Positions 50,164 to 59,104 of a stretch of DNA of 64,000 nt are shown piece after piece (the first letter of the stretch is position 1; the number at the start of each line of letters is the position of its first letter). A program made the translations under genes and the position numbers. The stretch covers positions 154,057 through 218,056 of the forward strand of contig WBUL01000001.1 in assembly GCA_008933735.1 (NCBI GenBank), given 5' to 3'. Source of the DNA: Anaerolineae bacterium (GTDB lineage: Bacteria; Chloroflexota; Anaerolineae; Aggregatilineales; J027). The notes under the pieces are model-generated. The model made no database searches. It was not told the DNA's origin and worked only from the letters and a program-made list of their open reading frames with translations.

Positions 50164-50192
50164 TTGTCAGACATGATGGGCAGTGCTACAAT
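50164..50192 (+). promoter_or_regulatory. Sigma-70-type promoter of tRNA-Val
   Basis: TTGTCA, a 17-bp spacer and TACAAT lie with the -10 box 15 bp before the tRNA. The spacing fits a strong stable-RNA promoter. Confidence 0.75.
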
Positions 50193-50207
50193 CTGGCATA
50201 TTCTTAA

Positions 50208-50281
50208 GGGCGCGTAGCTCAGCTGGTTAGAGCGCACGGCTCACATTCGTGAGGTCAGGGGTTCGAGTCCCTTCGCGCCCA
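50208..50281 (+). tRNA. tRNA-Val (anticodon CAC)
   Basis: Acceptor GGGCGCG/CGCGCCC, D-arm GCTCAGCTGGTTAGAGC, anticodon loop CTCACAT giving CAC, and T-arm AGGGGTTCGAGTCCCTT are all present. CCA is not encoded. It reads GUG codons. Confidence 0.95.
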
Positions 50282-50419
50282 TTTTAATATCCAGGTCACT
50301 CTCCCCCAGAATAAATCGAACCGCTGATTTTTCACCCTCGCTTCTTAGTGCAAACTAAAGTACTAAGATCGCAATTTGTTAATATGAGATACAATAGATA
50401 AAAAATTCGAGGCAGTAAG

Positions 50420-51931
50420 ATGCGTAACGGGTTCCTGTTAGTGACTCTTTTTGTGCTCGGCATCGAGGGCTTACAACTGAGTGGTATCCTCAGATCATCA
50501 GAAACAGGCGGCTTCCTCCTGCTCCTTGCAGGAACAATTGCGGGCATCGTCTGGTTTATCCAGGCCAACCGCAACCGCACCCCCAGCCGCAGCGAAAGAG
50601 AAAACTTCGCCTGGAAACTGCGGTCAACCCGTGAGCGCGAACGTGCCTTCTATGAACTGGCGACTACCCTGAGCTCCACACTGGATTTTCAAAAAGTGCT
50701 GGACGCGACACAAGACATCGGTAAACTGGCCCTGCATGACCCTGATCCTAACGAACGCCTGATCAGCGCTGTGTTTTTGTTCCAGGGGGATAAACGCGAA
50801 CTTCATCCGATCAGTTCACGCGGATTGACGCAGAAGGACAGCAGCCGGCTGACCGCAGGAAAGCAGGGTGTGCTGGGACTCGCGCTTCAGCAGGACGACC
50901 CCGTTTTTGCGATCAATGCCAAAAAAGACAACGAACTCAGTTACTATGCAGGATTTCAACCCTGCCTTTCACTTGTAGCGATTCCCCTCCGCGCAGGCTT
51001 CGAAGAATACGGCGTGATGGTTTTTGGCAGCGAAAAATCGAATGCGTTTTCCGACGAATCAGTGGACATGCTGAAAGCGATTGGCAAACAGGCCACCATT
51101 GCGCTGCAAAACGCCTTTCTGTATCAAAAACTGCTCACGGAAAAGGAGCGCATTGTAGAAGTCGAGGAAGATGCCCGGAAAAAGCTCGCCCGTGATCTGC
51201 ATGACGGCCCCACCCAGAGTGTAGCTGCCATCGCCATGCGCGTGAACTACATCCGTCGCAGCATGGAGCGGCAGCCGCAGCAGGCGATTGAAGAACTGGG
51301 CAAGGTCGAAGAACTCGCCCGGCGTACCACCAAAGAAATTCGACATATGCTCTTTACCATGCGCCCCTTGATCCTGGAAACCCAGGGATTGGTCGCAGCA
51401 CTGCATCAGCTTTCTGAAAAAATGCGCGATACACATAACACCAATGTGGTTATCGAAGCGGAGCAAAACGTCGAAAAATGGCTGGACAGCCACGCTCAGG
51501 GTGTCGCTTTTTATATCATCGAAGAAGCGGTTAACAACGCCCGCAAGCACGCGCAATCCGACCACATCTGGGTAAGGTTGAAGCGACAGAATACAGCCTA
51601 CCTTGTTGTAGAAATTGAAGACGATGGCGTGGGTTTTAATATCAGCGAAGTGAACACGGATTACCACCTGCGTGGCAGCCTCGGCATGGTCAACATGAAA
51701 GAGCGTGCGGAACTCATCGAAGCCCAGCTTCAACTGACCAGCCAGGCCGGGGTCGGTACCAAAATCACGATGGTTGTACCAATTAAGCGACAGCCATCGG
51801 ATGTGACTGAACCGATCCGCCCTGTTGCTCACATTGATAATCCGCTGCAAATCTCTGCTAATCCACCCACACAACCTCAAAAGGACAAATCCAACATCCC
51901 ATACGCAACTAAACGTTCGCCGAGTTCGTAA
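50420..51931 (+). CDS. Membrane-associated GAF histidine kinase, NarL family
   Basis: 503 residues. Two short membrane segments (about 2-20 and 32-48) precede a coiled coil, a GAF domain (about 75-235), HisKA_3 with phospho-acceptor H261 in ARDLHDGPTQSVAA, and HATPase_c (about 360-455) with EEAVNNARKHA, DDGVGFN and GSLGMVNMKERAE. The last 50 residues form an unstructured, Pro/Ser-rich tail not typical of the family. The kinase is separated from tRNA-Val by about 140 bp with short inverted repeats and has no adjacent regulator. Confidence 0.92.
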   Translation: MRNGFLLVTLFVLGIEGLQLSGILRSSETGGFLLLLAGTIAGIVWFIQANRNRTPSRSERENFAWKLRSTRERERAFYELATTLSSTLDFQKVLDATQDIGKLALHDPDPNERLISAVFLFQGDKRELHPISSRGLTQKDSSRLTAGKQGVLGLALQQDDPVFAINAKKDNELSYYAGFQPCLSLVAIPLRAGFEEYGVMVFGSEKSNAFSDESVDMLKAIGKQATIALQNAFLYQKLLTEKERIVEVEEDARKKLARDLHDGPTQSVAAIAMRVNYIRRSMERQPQQAIEELGKVEELARRTTKEIRHMLFTMRPLILETQGLVAALHQLSEKMRDTHNTNVVIEAEQNVEKWLDSHAQGVAFYIIEEAVNNARKHAQSDHIWVRLKRQNTAYLVVEIEDDGVGFNISEVNTDYHLRGSLGMVNMKERAELIEAQLQLTSQAGVGTKITMVVPIKRQPSDVTEPIRPVAHIDNPLQISANPPTQPQKDKSNIPYATKRSPSS

Positions 51932-52053
51932 AATACGGTAGAATTACACAGGTATTCGATACACGACACAATGCGGTGGTGTTTGACAGACATTCACACG
52001 ATGGATGTCTGCATCATGAGCTGCCGACATTTTTACAAGGAGCAATAATTGGT

Positions 52054-53274
52054 ATGCGCGTGTTGATTCTTGGTGGTGATGGTTATTTAGGCTGGGCAAC
52101 AGCGTTGCGTTTTTCAAAACAGGGGCATGACGTTGCCCTGGTAGACAATTTCCTGCGGCGTAGAATGCACCTGGAACGTGGAACCGACAGCCTGACCCCA
52201 ATTCACCGCCTGCAAGAACGCCTTGAAGCCTGGAAAGAAGTCACTGGAAAAACGATCACGGCCTTTATCGGTGATCTTCAGGAATGGGAATTCACCAGCC
52301 GCGTCATTAAAGAATTCCGGCCAGAAGCAATTGTACATTATGGCGAAATTCCCAGTGCCCCCTATTCGATGATTGACGTTCATCACGCGGTTCAGGTGCA
52401 TCAGAACAATGTCAATGGCACGCTGCATGTGCTGTTTGCTATGCGTGATTATGTACCCGACTGCCATCTGATTAAACTTGGCACCATGGGCGAATATGGC
52501 ACTCCCAACATTGACATCGAGGAAGGCTGGATTGAAGTTGAACACAACGGGCGCAAAGATACCGTGCCCTTCCCCAAACAGCCGGGGTCGTTTTATCATC
52601 TGACCAAAGTACACGACAGTGATAATATCATCTTTGCCTGCAAAATCTGGGGGTTGAAGGCCACGGATTTAAATCAGGGGGTCGTGTATGGGATTGATAC
52701 TCCTGAAACGGTTCTTGACGAACGCCTTATTAACCGCTTTGATTACGACGAATGTTTTGGAACCTACCTGAATCGTTTTGTGGTGCAGGCGGTGGCGGGT
52801 ATCCCATTGACGGTATATGGGAAAGGCGGGCAGACACGCGGGATGCTGGACATCCGGGATACGCTGGCCTGTGTTGAACTCGCCATGATGAATCCTCCCA
52901 AAGGCGGGAGAATGCGTGTTTTTAACCAACTGACTGAAACCTTCAGCGTGATGGATGTCGCCACACTTGTGCAGGCACAAGGGGCAAAATTGGGTTTGAA
53001 TGTGCAAATCGCTCACTATGAAAATCCGCGTTGGGAATTGGAAAATCACTACTACAACCCCAAGCACAGCAAGCTCATTGAACTCGGCTTGCAACCCCAT
53101 TTTCTGGCAAATACACTGGTTGACAGCATGATTGAGCGTGTTATCCAGTATCAGGATCGCATCATCAAGGATGAGATTGTGCCGCGCATCCGCTGGGGCA
53201 GCGGGGATGCTGAAACCAAAGTCACCATTCGGGAATATGAGCCAGCTACCGAACCCATTCCAGCAAGTGACTAA
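52054..53274 (+). CDS. sqdB: UDP-sulfoquinovose synthase
   Basis: 406 residues. It converts UDP-glucose and sulfite to UDP-sulfoquinovose, the head-group donor of sulfolipid SQDG. The Rossmann loop GGDGYLGW is at 7-14, and the catalytic triad is in register with the family: T144 in GTMGEYG, Y181 and K185 in YHLTK. HYGEIPSAPYSM and FNQLTETFSV are further family signatures. AAGGAG precedes ATG 52054. The frame is open to 51976, but that adds an unrelated N-terminus. No SqdX/SqdD transferase lies in the window. Confidence 0.95.
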   Translation: MRVLILGGDGYLGWATALRFSKQGHDVALVDNFLRRRMHLERGTDSLTPIHRLQERLEAWKEVTGKTITAFIGDLQEWEFTSRVIKEFRPEAIVHYGEIPSAPYSMIDVHHAVQVHQNNVNGTLHVLFAMRDYVPDCHLIKLGTMGEYGTPNIDIEEGWIEVEHNGRKDTVPFPKQPGSFYHLTKVHDSDNIIFACKIWGLKATDLNQGVVYGIDTPETVLDERLINRFDYDECFGTYLNRFVVQAVAGIPLTVYGKGGQTRGMLDIRDTLACVELAMMNPPKGGRMRVFNQLTETFSVMDVATLVQAQGAKLGLNVQIAHYENPRWELENHYYNPKHSKLIELGLQPHFLANTLVDSMIERVIQYQDRIIKDEIVPRIRWGSGDAETKVTIREYEPATEPIPASD

Positions 53275-53284
53275 TTCAAAAACC

Positions 53285-53312
53285 AACGCCGGGCATCCAC
53301 CCGGCGTTTTTG
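53285..53312. terminator. Intrinsic terminator after sqdB
   Basis: AACGCCGGG/CCCGGCGTT with a 6-nt loop and a TTTTTGCTT tract, 11 bp after sqdB and before the stop of the convergent acetyltransferase gene. Confidence 0.85.
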
Positions 53313-53313
53313 C

Positions 53314-54099
53314 TTATTCCGTCTTACTCAATCTCAGAAGACACGGATACGTGTGGTCTAAAAACATGAAGCCGTGCTTCGTCACAATGGGGCGGCTCAT
53401 CGGGCTGGCATCAATGGTCAAAAAGCGAAAGCCGCGCTGCCTGGCTTCCTGGGTACGTGCCGCCAGCAGCGAGCTGTACACCCCTCGTCCACGATACGCG
53501 GGCAGCGTTGCCCCGCCCCATAAATCAGCAAACTGTGTACCAGGATGATAATAAATCCAGGCAGAACTGACCGGTATCCCATCCATGATTACCGCATAAA
53601 CCGAGAGGATTTCAGGGCGATCCTGTAAATCGGTTTTGAGCTGATGTCCCAAATCACTGTAGTCTTCCCCCGCCCAGACTTTTCTTTGAACAGAAAGGAT
53701 TTCATCCACTTGTGCCGGGTCAGTGATACGGCGGACAGGAACTTTGGGCGATTGGAGCAAAAATGCAGGGGCATTTTCAATATCCAGCGCCATTAAAGCC
53801 TCGGCTTCACCGACTTCAAACCCGTATTTTGCCAGCCGTGCTTTGAGATTGGCGGGGGTATCATGATTGTAAACCTTCCACTCCACGTCACGTCCCAACT
53901 TTTCAAAATAGGCGATTTCGCCCCGGATAATGTCATCGGCATTGCTTTCCGAGAGCGACGAATACAGCACAAAGTTCTGAATCCCTTCCAGGGAAATATG
54001 GCGAACCACATACGGGGTTTCCTCACGGCGAGTCGTAGGATAGGTGATTTCCCGCCGCATCTGTTGATCATACAGTTCAAGAATTTGCTTTGAATTCAT
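53314..54099 (-). CDS. GNAT-family acetyltransferase
   Basis: About 261 residues from ATG 54099. The first half (MNSKQILELYDQQMRREI, VRRITDPAQVDEILSV) precedes a GNAT core with YYHPGTQFADLWGGATLPAYRGRGVYSSLLAARTQEARQRG, where the RGRGVYS loop binds acetyl-CoA, and the FLTIDASPMSRPIVTKHGF end. Two-GNAT-domain proteins of this size exist, and the first half may be a degenerate copy. The frame is open to 54120, but the Met at 54099 begins the conserved pattern. Acceptor unknown. Confidence 0.82.
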   Translation of the reverse strand: MNSKQILELYDQQMRREITYPTTRREETPYVVRHISLEGIQNFVLYSSLSESNADDIIRGEIAYFEKLGRDVEWKVYNHDTPANLKARLAKYGFEVGEAEALMALDIENAPAFLLQSPKVPVRRITDPAQVDEILSVQRKVWAGEDYSDLGHQLKTDLQDRPEILSVYAVIMDGIPVSSAWIYYHPGTQFADLWGGATLPAYRGRGVYSSLLAARTQEARQRGFRFLTIDASPMSRPIVTKHGFMFLDHTYPCLLRLSKTE

Positions 54100-54146
54100 C
54101 TCAATAACCCATATTATCACCAGAGGGCTTGAGCCTTCTGTTCAAA

Positions 54147-55088
54147 CTATAGTGCGATCAATTTTTCCAGGTCTTCTGGCGTTTCAACCGATATTCCGGC
54201 AGCACCACGATCAATACGCTTCAAAAGACCTTTTAATACTCCGCCAGGCCCTAACTCGATAAAAGAATTCACCCCCGCCGCCAGCATCGTTTGAATGCTT
54301 TCCGTCCAGCGCACAGGAGAAATAATTTGCACGGATAACTCCTGACGAAGCGCGGCAACATCAGTAAGTGGCTGCGCGGTCACGTTAGCTACCACAGGAA
54401 AACGCGGTGCATGGAAAGGTGTCTGTTCCACAACCATTCCAAATTCCTCACCTGCCTCTTTCATCAAGGGCGAATGCACTGCAACACTGACCGCTAGTTT
54501 AACCGCTTTTTTCGCTCCACGCTCGTTCGCAAATTCCACTGCCTTATCGAGTGCTGCATGGCTGCCTGAGATCACGACCTGGCCGGGGCAGTTGTCATTC
54601 GCCAGGACTACCACTTCTCCGGTGACTTGCTGTGCGTCCTGGCATAACAGCCGCACGGCATCAATTTCCAGCCCCAAAAGGGCAGCCACCGCGCCAGGGG
54701 ACTTCTCGCCAGCATCCCGCATCAAACTGGCGCGTTTTTGCACCAGCCGCAGCCCATCCTCAAAAGTCAGTGCACCAGCCGCAAACAACGCGGTGAATTC
54801 GCCGAGACTGTGCCCGGCAGCGAAGGCCGGCAGCGCTGTGAGGTTGTCATTTAAAGCACGGAAAGCGGCTGCACCAGAGACAAACAAGGCAGGTTGGGTA
54901 TGAATGGTTTCGTTAAGCTGTTCGGCAGGCCCTTCAAAGCATAACTTTGCAAGATCATAACCTAAAATATCATTGGCCTGTTCAAATGTTTCTTTCACAA
55001 CCGGGTAAGCATCTGCCAGCGCTTTGCTCATGCCCACCGTTTGTGAACCCTGCCCCGGAAATAGAAACGCGGTTTGCTGCCAGTTCAT
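54147..55088 (-). CDS. fabD: Malonyl-CoA:ACP transacylase
   Basis: 313 residues. It loads malonyl groups onto acyl carrier protein for fatty-acid synthesis. FPGQGSQ is at 10-16, nucleophile S94 in GHSLGEF, H205 in VAVHSPL, and ELGPGGVLKGL near the end. It follows rpmF but a terminator lies between them, so it may have its own promoter. No fabH, fabG or acpP is nearby. Confidence 0.96.
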   Translation of the reverse strand: MNWQQTAFLFPGQGSQTVGMSKALADAYPVVKETFEQANDILGYDLAKLCFEGPAEQLNETIHTQPALFVSGAAAFRALNDNLTALPAFAAGHSLGEFTALFAAGALTFEDGLRLVQKRASLMRDAGEKSPGAVAALLGLEIDAVRLLCQDAQQVTGEVVVLANDNCPGQVVISGSHAALDKAVEFANERGAKKAVKLAVSVAVHSPLMKEAGEEFGMVVEQTPFHAPRFPVVANVTAQPLTDVAALRQELSVQIISPVRWTESIQTMLAAGVNSFIELGPGGVLKGLLKRIDRGAAGISVETPEDLEKLIAL

Positions 55089-55140
55089 CTGAAAGTTCCT
55101 CTTAAGGTCGACCTAAAATTTGCTGTGCTGTTATTTAAAT

Positions 55141-55164
55141 CAAAAAGCCGCACGGCTGCGGCTT
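55141..55164 (-). terminator. Intrinsic terminator after rpmF
   Basis: AAGCCGC/GCGGCTT around a 6-nt loop followed on the minus strand by TTTTTGATTT. It separates the rpmF operon end from fabD. Confidence 0.8.
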
Positions 55165-55189
55165 ATGATAATTGGTGTCGCATGAATGC

Positions 55190-55381
55190 TTAATCTGTGG
55201 CTTCTTCAATCTCGAAAACGACTTCGCCCTTATAGACACCACATTCAGGACAAACCTCGTGAGCAGGTTTGTAAGCGTTGCAGTTGTCACATCTGACCAG
55301 ATGCTTTACAGAAAGCGCATCATGGGCGCGACGGTTGCGCTTACGACGCCGCGATAATTTTCGCTTGGGAAGTGGCCCCAT
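55190..55381 (-). CDS. rpmF: Ribosomal protein L32
   Basis: 63 residues. The basic N-terminus (MGPLPKRKLSRRRKRNRRAH) and a C-x2-C / C-x2-C zinc ribbon (CDNCNAYKPAHEVCPECG) are typical. The acidic tail EIEEATD is slightly longer than usual. L32 beside lipid-synthesis genes is a common bacterial arrangement. Confidence 0.96.
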   Translation of the reverse strand: MGPLPKRKLSRRRKRNRRAHDALSVKHLVRCDNCNAYKPAHEVCPECGVYKGEVVFEIEEATD

Positions 55382-55455
55382 GACTAGATTTCTCCTCGCG
55401 CAGTGTCAGCGCTTGTAACCAGAGTGTTGGCATTATAGCAGTACGACTCTCAAAG

Positions 55456-56010
55456 TCAAGAGCGTTCCTCGGCGTCAACAGGCACTTCCTCACGCTGGTG
55501 GATCGGCATGGTGGCAGGTTGTTCAGCAGGTGTCTGAGATGGCGGTACAACCGTCATGCGTGCTTCACGGTCTTGCATTACTTTTGCTACGCCATTCCGC
55601 ACCACGGTCAATGTCCGCAAAAGCTGGCCTTCTAATTCTCGTAACACATCGACAACATAACCATCGGCGTCCGCCCTCACCTGGTCAGCTTGAATCTGCG
55701 CCTGCTCCAAAATCCGCTGCGCCTGATGCTGCGCTTTCAGAACGATGGCTTCACGGTCAAGCATTTCCGCACTTTTTTGTTTGGCATATTCAATGATCCG
55801 CTCGGCTTCCTCATTCGCCTGCGCCACAATCCGGTCACGCTGGGAAACCACACGAGTCGCGGTTTCGATCTGTTCAGGCACGGAAATACGCATCTGGTCA
55901 ATAATGCCGAGTGCTCTTTCCTCATCAATGAGCGTGTATTTGCTCATCGGGAAATGCCGGCCTTCATCAATCAAGTCTTCTAAACGGTCTATCAGATGTT
56001 GGATGTCCAT
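55456..56010 (-). CDS. Coiled-coil protein, DivIVA/V-ATPase-subunit-like
   Basis: 184 residues from ATG 56010, with AGTAGGA upstream, overlapping the coaD stop region. A long helix from about 40 to 135 carries heptads rich in Glu, Ala, Gln and Arg (ERIIEYAKQKSAEMLDREAIVLKAQHQAQRILEQAQIQ), followed by a Pro/Ala-rich tail. The N-terminal segment HLIDRLEDLIDEGRHFPMSKYTLIDEERALGIIDQMR is conserved in proteins sitting beside coaD in Chloroflexi-like genomes (inference). A scaffold or DivIVA-like role is possible; no function is known. Confidence 0.72.
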   Translation of the reverse strand: MDIQHLIDRLEDLIDEGRHFPMSKYTLIDEERALGIIDQMRISVPEQIETATRVVSQRDRIVAQANEEAERIIEYAKQKSAEMLDREAIVLKAQHQAQRILEQAQIQADQVRADADGYVVDVLRELEGQLLRTLTVVRNGVAKVMQDREARMTVVPPSQTPAEQPATMPIHQREEVPVDAEERS

Positions 56011-56020
56011 GCATTTATTC

Positions 56021-56536
56021 CTACTGTTCAGCTTGTAATTCGGCATAGCGCTGTTCAAGAGCAAGTCGAACATGCTCAGGAACCATGGAGGAGACATCCC
56101 CTCCCAGTGACGCGATCTCACGCACTGTACTCGAACTAATATGAATCGTCTCCTCGCTGGAAATGAAGCTAATCACTTCAATTTCCGGAGCAAGGCGATG
56201 ATTCGCCAGCGCCATTCGGAACTCAAATTCAAAATCCGAAAAGACCCGCAGACCTCTCAGCATCACAAACGAGCCAACGGATTTCACATAGTTTACAGCC
56301 AATCCTGAAAATGATGCAACTTTAATATTGGTTAAGCCTTCACGAATGATGGATTCGCGAATTAAACCAATCCGTTCCTCCACGTCAAATAGCTGAGGCT
56401 TATTAGGGTGTTCATAGACTGCAATAATGATCTCATCAAAAACACGTGCAGCTCGTTTCATGATGTCAAGATGACCATTATGGAGCGGATTAAATGAACC
56501 GGGGTATACTGCCCGTCTGAACTGACCATTCTCCAT
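56021..56536 (-). CDS. coaD: Phosphopantetheine adenylyltransferase
   Basis: 171 residues. It makes dephospho-CoA from phosphopantetheine and ATP. YPGSFNPLHNGHLDI contains the nucleotidyltransferase HxGH-like motif as NGH. ISSSTVREIASLGGDVSSMVP is the second family signature. It is 15 bp after recG and feeds the CoA needed by FabD and FakA products. Confidence 0.95.
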   Translation of the reverse strand: MENGQFRRAVYPGSFNPLHNGHLDIMKRAARVFDEIIIAVYEHPNKPQLFDVEERIGLIRESIIREGLTNIKVASFSGLAVNYVKSVGSFVMLRGLRVFSDFEFEFRMALANHRLAPEIEVISFISSEETIHISSSTVREIASLGGDVSSMVPEHVRLALEQRYAELQAEQ

Positions 56537-56551
56537 AGAATATCCTTTTCA

Positions 56552-59104
56552 TTAACTCACATCAGTACGGCTGTCACGCACCTGTTTGACCTGCCGTGCC
56601 AGAAGGGCATATTCCGGTAAACTCAGATCCGGGTCTTCGGCGTAGAGCGTTTTGCTTTCCTGCTGCGCCAGCGCAACCAGCCGCGAGTCCATCGTCTGCG
56701 AGAGAATTTCCTGTCCTGGCCCGCTTTGTCGCAGTCCCAACAAATCCCCCGCCCCCCGTAACTGCCAATCCAATTCGGCCAGTTTGAAGCCGTCGGTCGT
56801 TTCTTCCATCGCTTTCAGACGCGGGGTAATTGTTTCTGCGAGCAGCATACAGTAAGATTTGGTGCTGCCACGCCCCACACGCCCCCGCAGCTGATGTAAC
56901 TGCGCTAACCCGAACCGATCTGCATTTTCAATCAAAATCGCTGTGGCATTGGGCACATCAACGCCGACTTCAACAACAGTTGTGGAAACCAGCACTTGAA
57001 TTTCATTTTGCACAAATGCCTGCATCACCGCTTCTTTTTCCGCGGGACGAAGCCGCCCGTGCATTAACCCAACTTTGAATTTATAGAAAATCTTCTTCAG
57101 TTCCTCAAAGCCGTCCACCACTGACCCCGCCTCCAGAGACTCGGACGATTCAACCAGTGGGTAAATCACGTAGGCTTGCTGTCCTTGCATAAGGACATTC
57201 TCTTCAATAAACAAATAGGCTTTCGTGCGCTGTGTAGGCGGAACAACGCGGGTTTGTATGGGGGTGCGGCCCGGCGGCATTTCATCCAGCACGGTCAAAT
57301 CCAAATCCGCGTAAGCCGTTAAGGCCAATGTGCGTGGGATCGGTGTCGCAGACATGACCAACAGATGAGGATTCGTACCCTTGCCGCGCAGAATGCCCCG
57401 CTGCTCCACGCCAAAACGGTGCTGCTCGTCGATCACCGCCACTGCCAGTTCCTGAAATTCAACGCCGGACTGGATAACCGCATGGGTGCCGACCACCACC
57501 TGAATACTGCCAGCGGCCAGTCCTTCGTAGATACGGCGGCGTTCGCTGTCGGGAATATCGCTGGTCAACAACGCAATTTCGGTCTGTTCCAAACCAGGGA
57601 GTCGATGAAAAAGGTCGGCCAGCTTCTGATGATGTTGTTCGGCCAGAATACCGGTCGGAGCCATCATGGCCGCCTGCTTTCCGTTTAAGACAGCCAGCGC
57701 CAGTGTCACTGCCGCTACGATTGTCTTGCCGGAGCCGACATCCCCTTGCAGCAGACGGTTCATGGGCACATCTCGCGCTATCTCGCTGAGGATAGTTGAA
57801 ATCGCGTGCTCCTGTGCACCCGTCAACTGGAAGGGGAGTCTCGCTTTAACAGCGTTGAGCCAATCCTCGGATACCGCTAATGGCAGCCCTGGCTGCGAGT
57901 GCCAGATTTGGCGGTTACCCATCACACCAAGCTGCAATGTCAATAGTTCATCAAAAGCCAGACGTTCCTTAGCATAACCCAGAAAATCCAGATTCTCCGG
58001 AAAATGCATCTGTTGAATTGCCCAGGGCAGCTCAACCAACTCAGCACGTTCACGTACCTCATCAGGCAAAATTTCCAGCACAAGATCGGCATATTCGTCA
58101 ACCACTTTTTTCATGATGCGACGCATGGTGCGGGCGCTGATCCCTTTGGTCAGTGGGTAGACTGGCACCAAACCACCCGTATGCAGGCTCTTCTGGTCAA
58201 TTGGCTCCCATTCCGGGTTGGTCATGGTAATGCGCCCCTGGAACTGACCTGTTTCACCGCTAAAGACAAGCTGCATCCCCGGTTGAATCTGCCGCTTGAG
58301 CCATTCTTGCCCAAAAAACGTTACCTCAATAGCAGCTGTCCCATCTTCTACAATGAACACCAGAATCGTGCGATTGTTCTGCATTTTGCGCTCTGTCACA
58401 CGCCGCACGGTCGCAACGACGGTAACATTTTCCCTGGGTTGGAGGCGATTCAAAGGGAGCAGTTTGGTGTAATCGTCATAGCGGCGAGGGAACACATAGA
58501 GCAGTTCACCAATCGTTGTTGCCCCAATACGTGCCAGTTTTTCTGCCATCTTATCGCCAATGCCCGGCAGCGTTGTGAGCGGTTGGTCGAGTTTTTTCTG
58601 GTTATTCAGCCCCGCTTCCATATCCACTGGGGGCCGTTTTCGGAAACGTGGTTTGTTCTTTCTGGTGGAAACAGGCAACGCTGTCTGCTTTGGCTGAGAA
58701 AATTTCGGTTTTTCGCTCTCTGGTTTTACCTCATCCAGCCATGCAGGCGATGCCTTACCCGGTTTATCGACTGACGGAGAATCTTCCTCGGCGCTCAGGG
58801 CTTCGTATTTAGTGCTGTCCACAAAATATTCGGTACGCGCTTCCGTCCGACGGGTAATTCGATCCAGTACATACTTAGCGAGATCACGTCGATGGTCAAC
58901 GTTTTCATCCTCATGGTAATCCGCGATGACCAGCGCTATTTCGTCAACCAATGCATGTTGTTCTGGGCGTTTGGCCTCGTTGTGAGCTTCAGCAGCCCAG
59001 TTTGACGCATAGGCCTGCAAGCCTCCATGCACTGCCCGATTGTTATATCCGTTTTGCTGCTCCAGACGGAGAATTTTGATTAAGGTTTCTAATGCAGAAG
59101 GCAT
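56552..59104 (-). CDS. recG: ATP-dependent DNA helicase RecG with N-terminal extension
   Basis: About 850 residues from ATG 59104, against about 690 in E. coli. The first 170 residues are extra, ending in a charged, Pro-rich linker (KPKFSQPKQTALPVSTRKNKPRFRKRPP), then an HhH segment (LPGIGDKMAEKLARIGATTIGELLYVFPRRYDD) and the wedge/OB domain. The motor has Walker A GDVGSGKTIVAA, DEQHRFG, SATPIPRTL and QLRGRVGRG. RecG remodels stalled forks and Holliday junctions. The start overlaps the DegV stop (TGATG). Confidence 0.95.
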   Translation of the reverse strand: MPSALETLIKILRLEQQNGYNNRAVHGGLQAYASNWAAEAHNEAKRPEQHALVDEIALVIADYHEDENVDHRRDLAKYVLDRITRRTEARTEYFVDSTKYEALSAEEDSPSVDKPGKASPAWLDEVKPESEKPKFSQPKQTALPVSTRKNKPRFRKRPPVDMEAGLNNQKKLDQPLTTLPGIGDKMAEKLARIGATTIGELLYVFPRRYDDYTKLLPLNRLQPRENVTVVATVRRVTERKMQNNRTILVFIVEDGTAAIEVTFFGQEWLKRQIQPGMQLVFSGETGQFQGRITMTNPEWEPIDQKSLHTGGLVPVYPLTKGISARTMRRIMKKVVDEYADLVLEILPDEVRERAELVELPWAIQQMHFPENLDFLGYAKERLAFDELLTLQLGVMGNRQIWHSQPGLPLAVSEDWLNAVKARLPFQLTGAQEHAISTILSEIARDVPMNRLLQGDVGSGKTIVAAVTLALAVLNGKQAAMMAPTGILAEQHHQKLADLFHRLPGLEQTEIALLTSDIPDSERRRIYEGLAAGSIQVVVGTHAVIQSGVEFQELAVAVIDEQHRFGVEQRGILRGKGTNPHLLVMSATPIPRTLALTAYADLDLTVLDEMPPGRTPIQTRVVPPTQRTKAYLFIEENVLMQGQQAYVIYPLVESSESLEAGSVVDGFEELKKIFYKFKVGLMHGRLRPAEKEAVMQAFVQNEIQVLVSTTVVEVGVDVPNATAILIENADRFGLAQLHQLRGRVGRGSTKSYCMLLAETITPRLKAMEETTDGFKLAELDWQLRGAGDLLGLRQSGPGQEILSQTMDSRLVALAQQESKTLYAEDPDLSLPEYALLARQVKQVRDSRTDVS

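Noticed and set aside
51059-51880. A 273-codon minus-strand open frame opposite the NarL kinase
   Set aside because: Complete overlap with HisKA_3 and ATPase domains that are certain on the plus strand.
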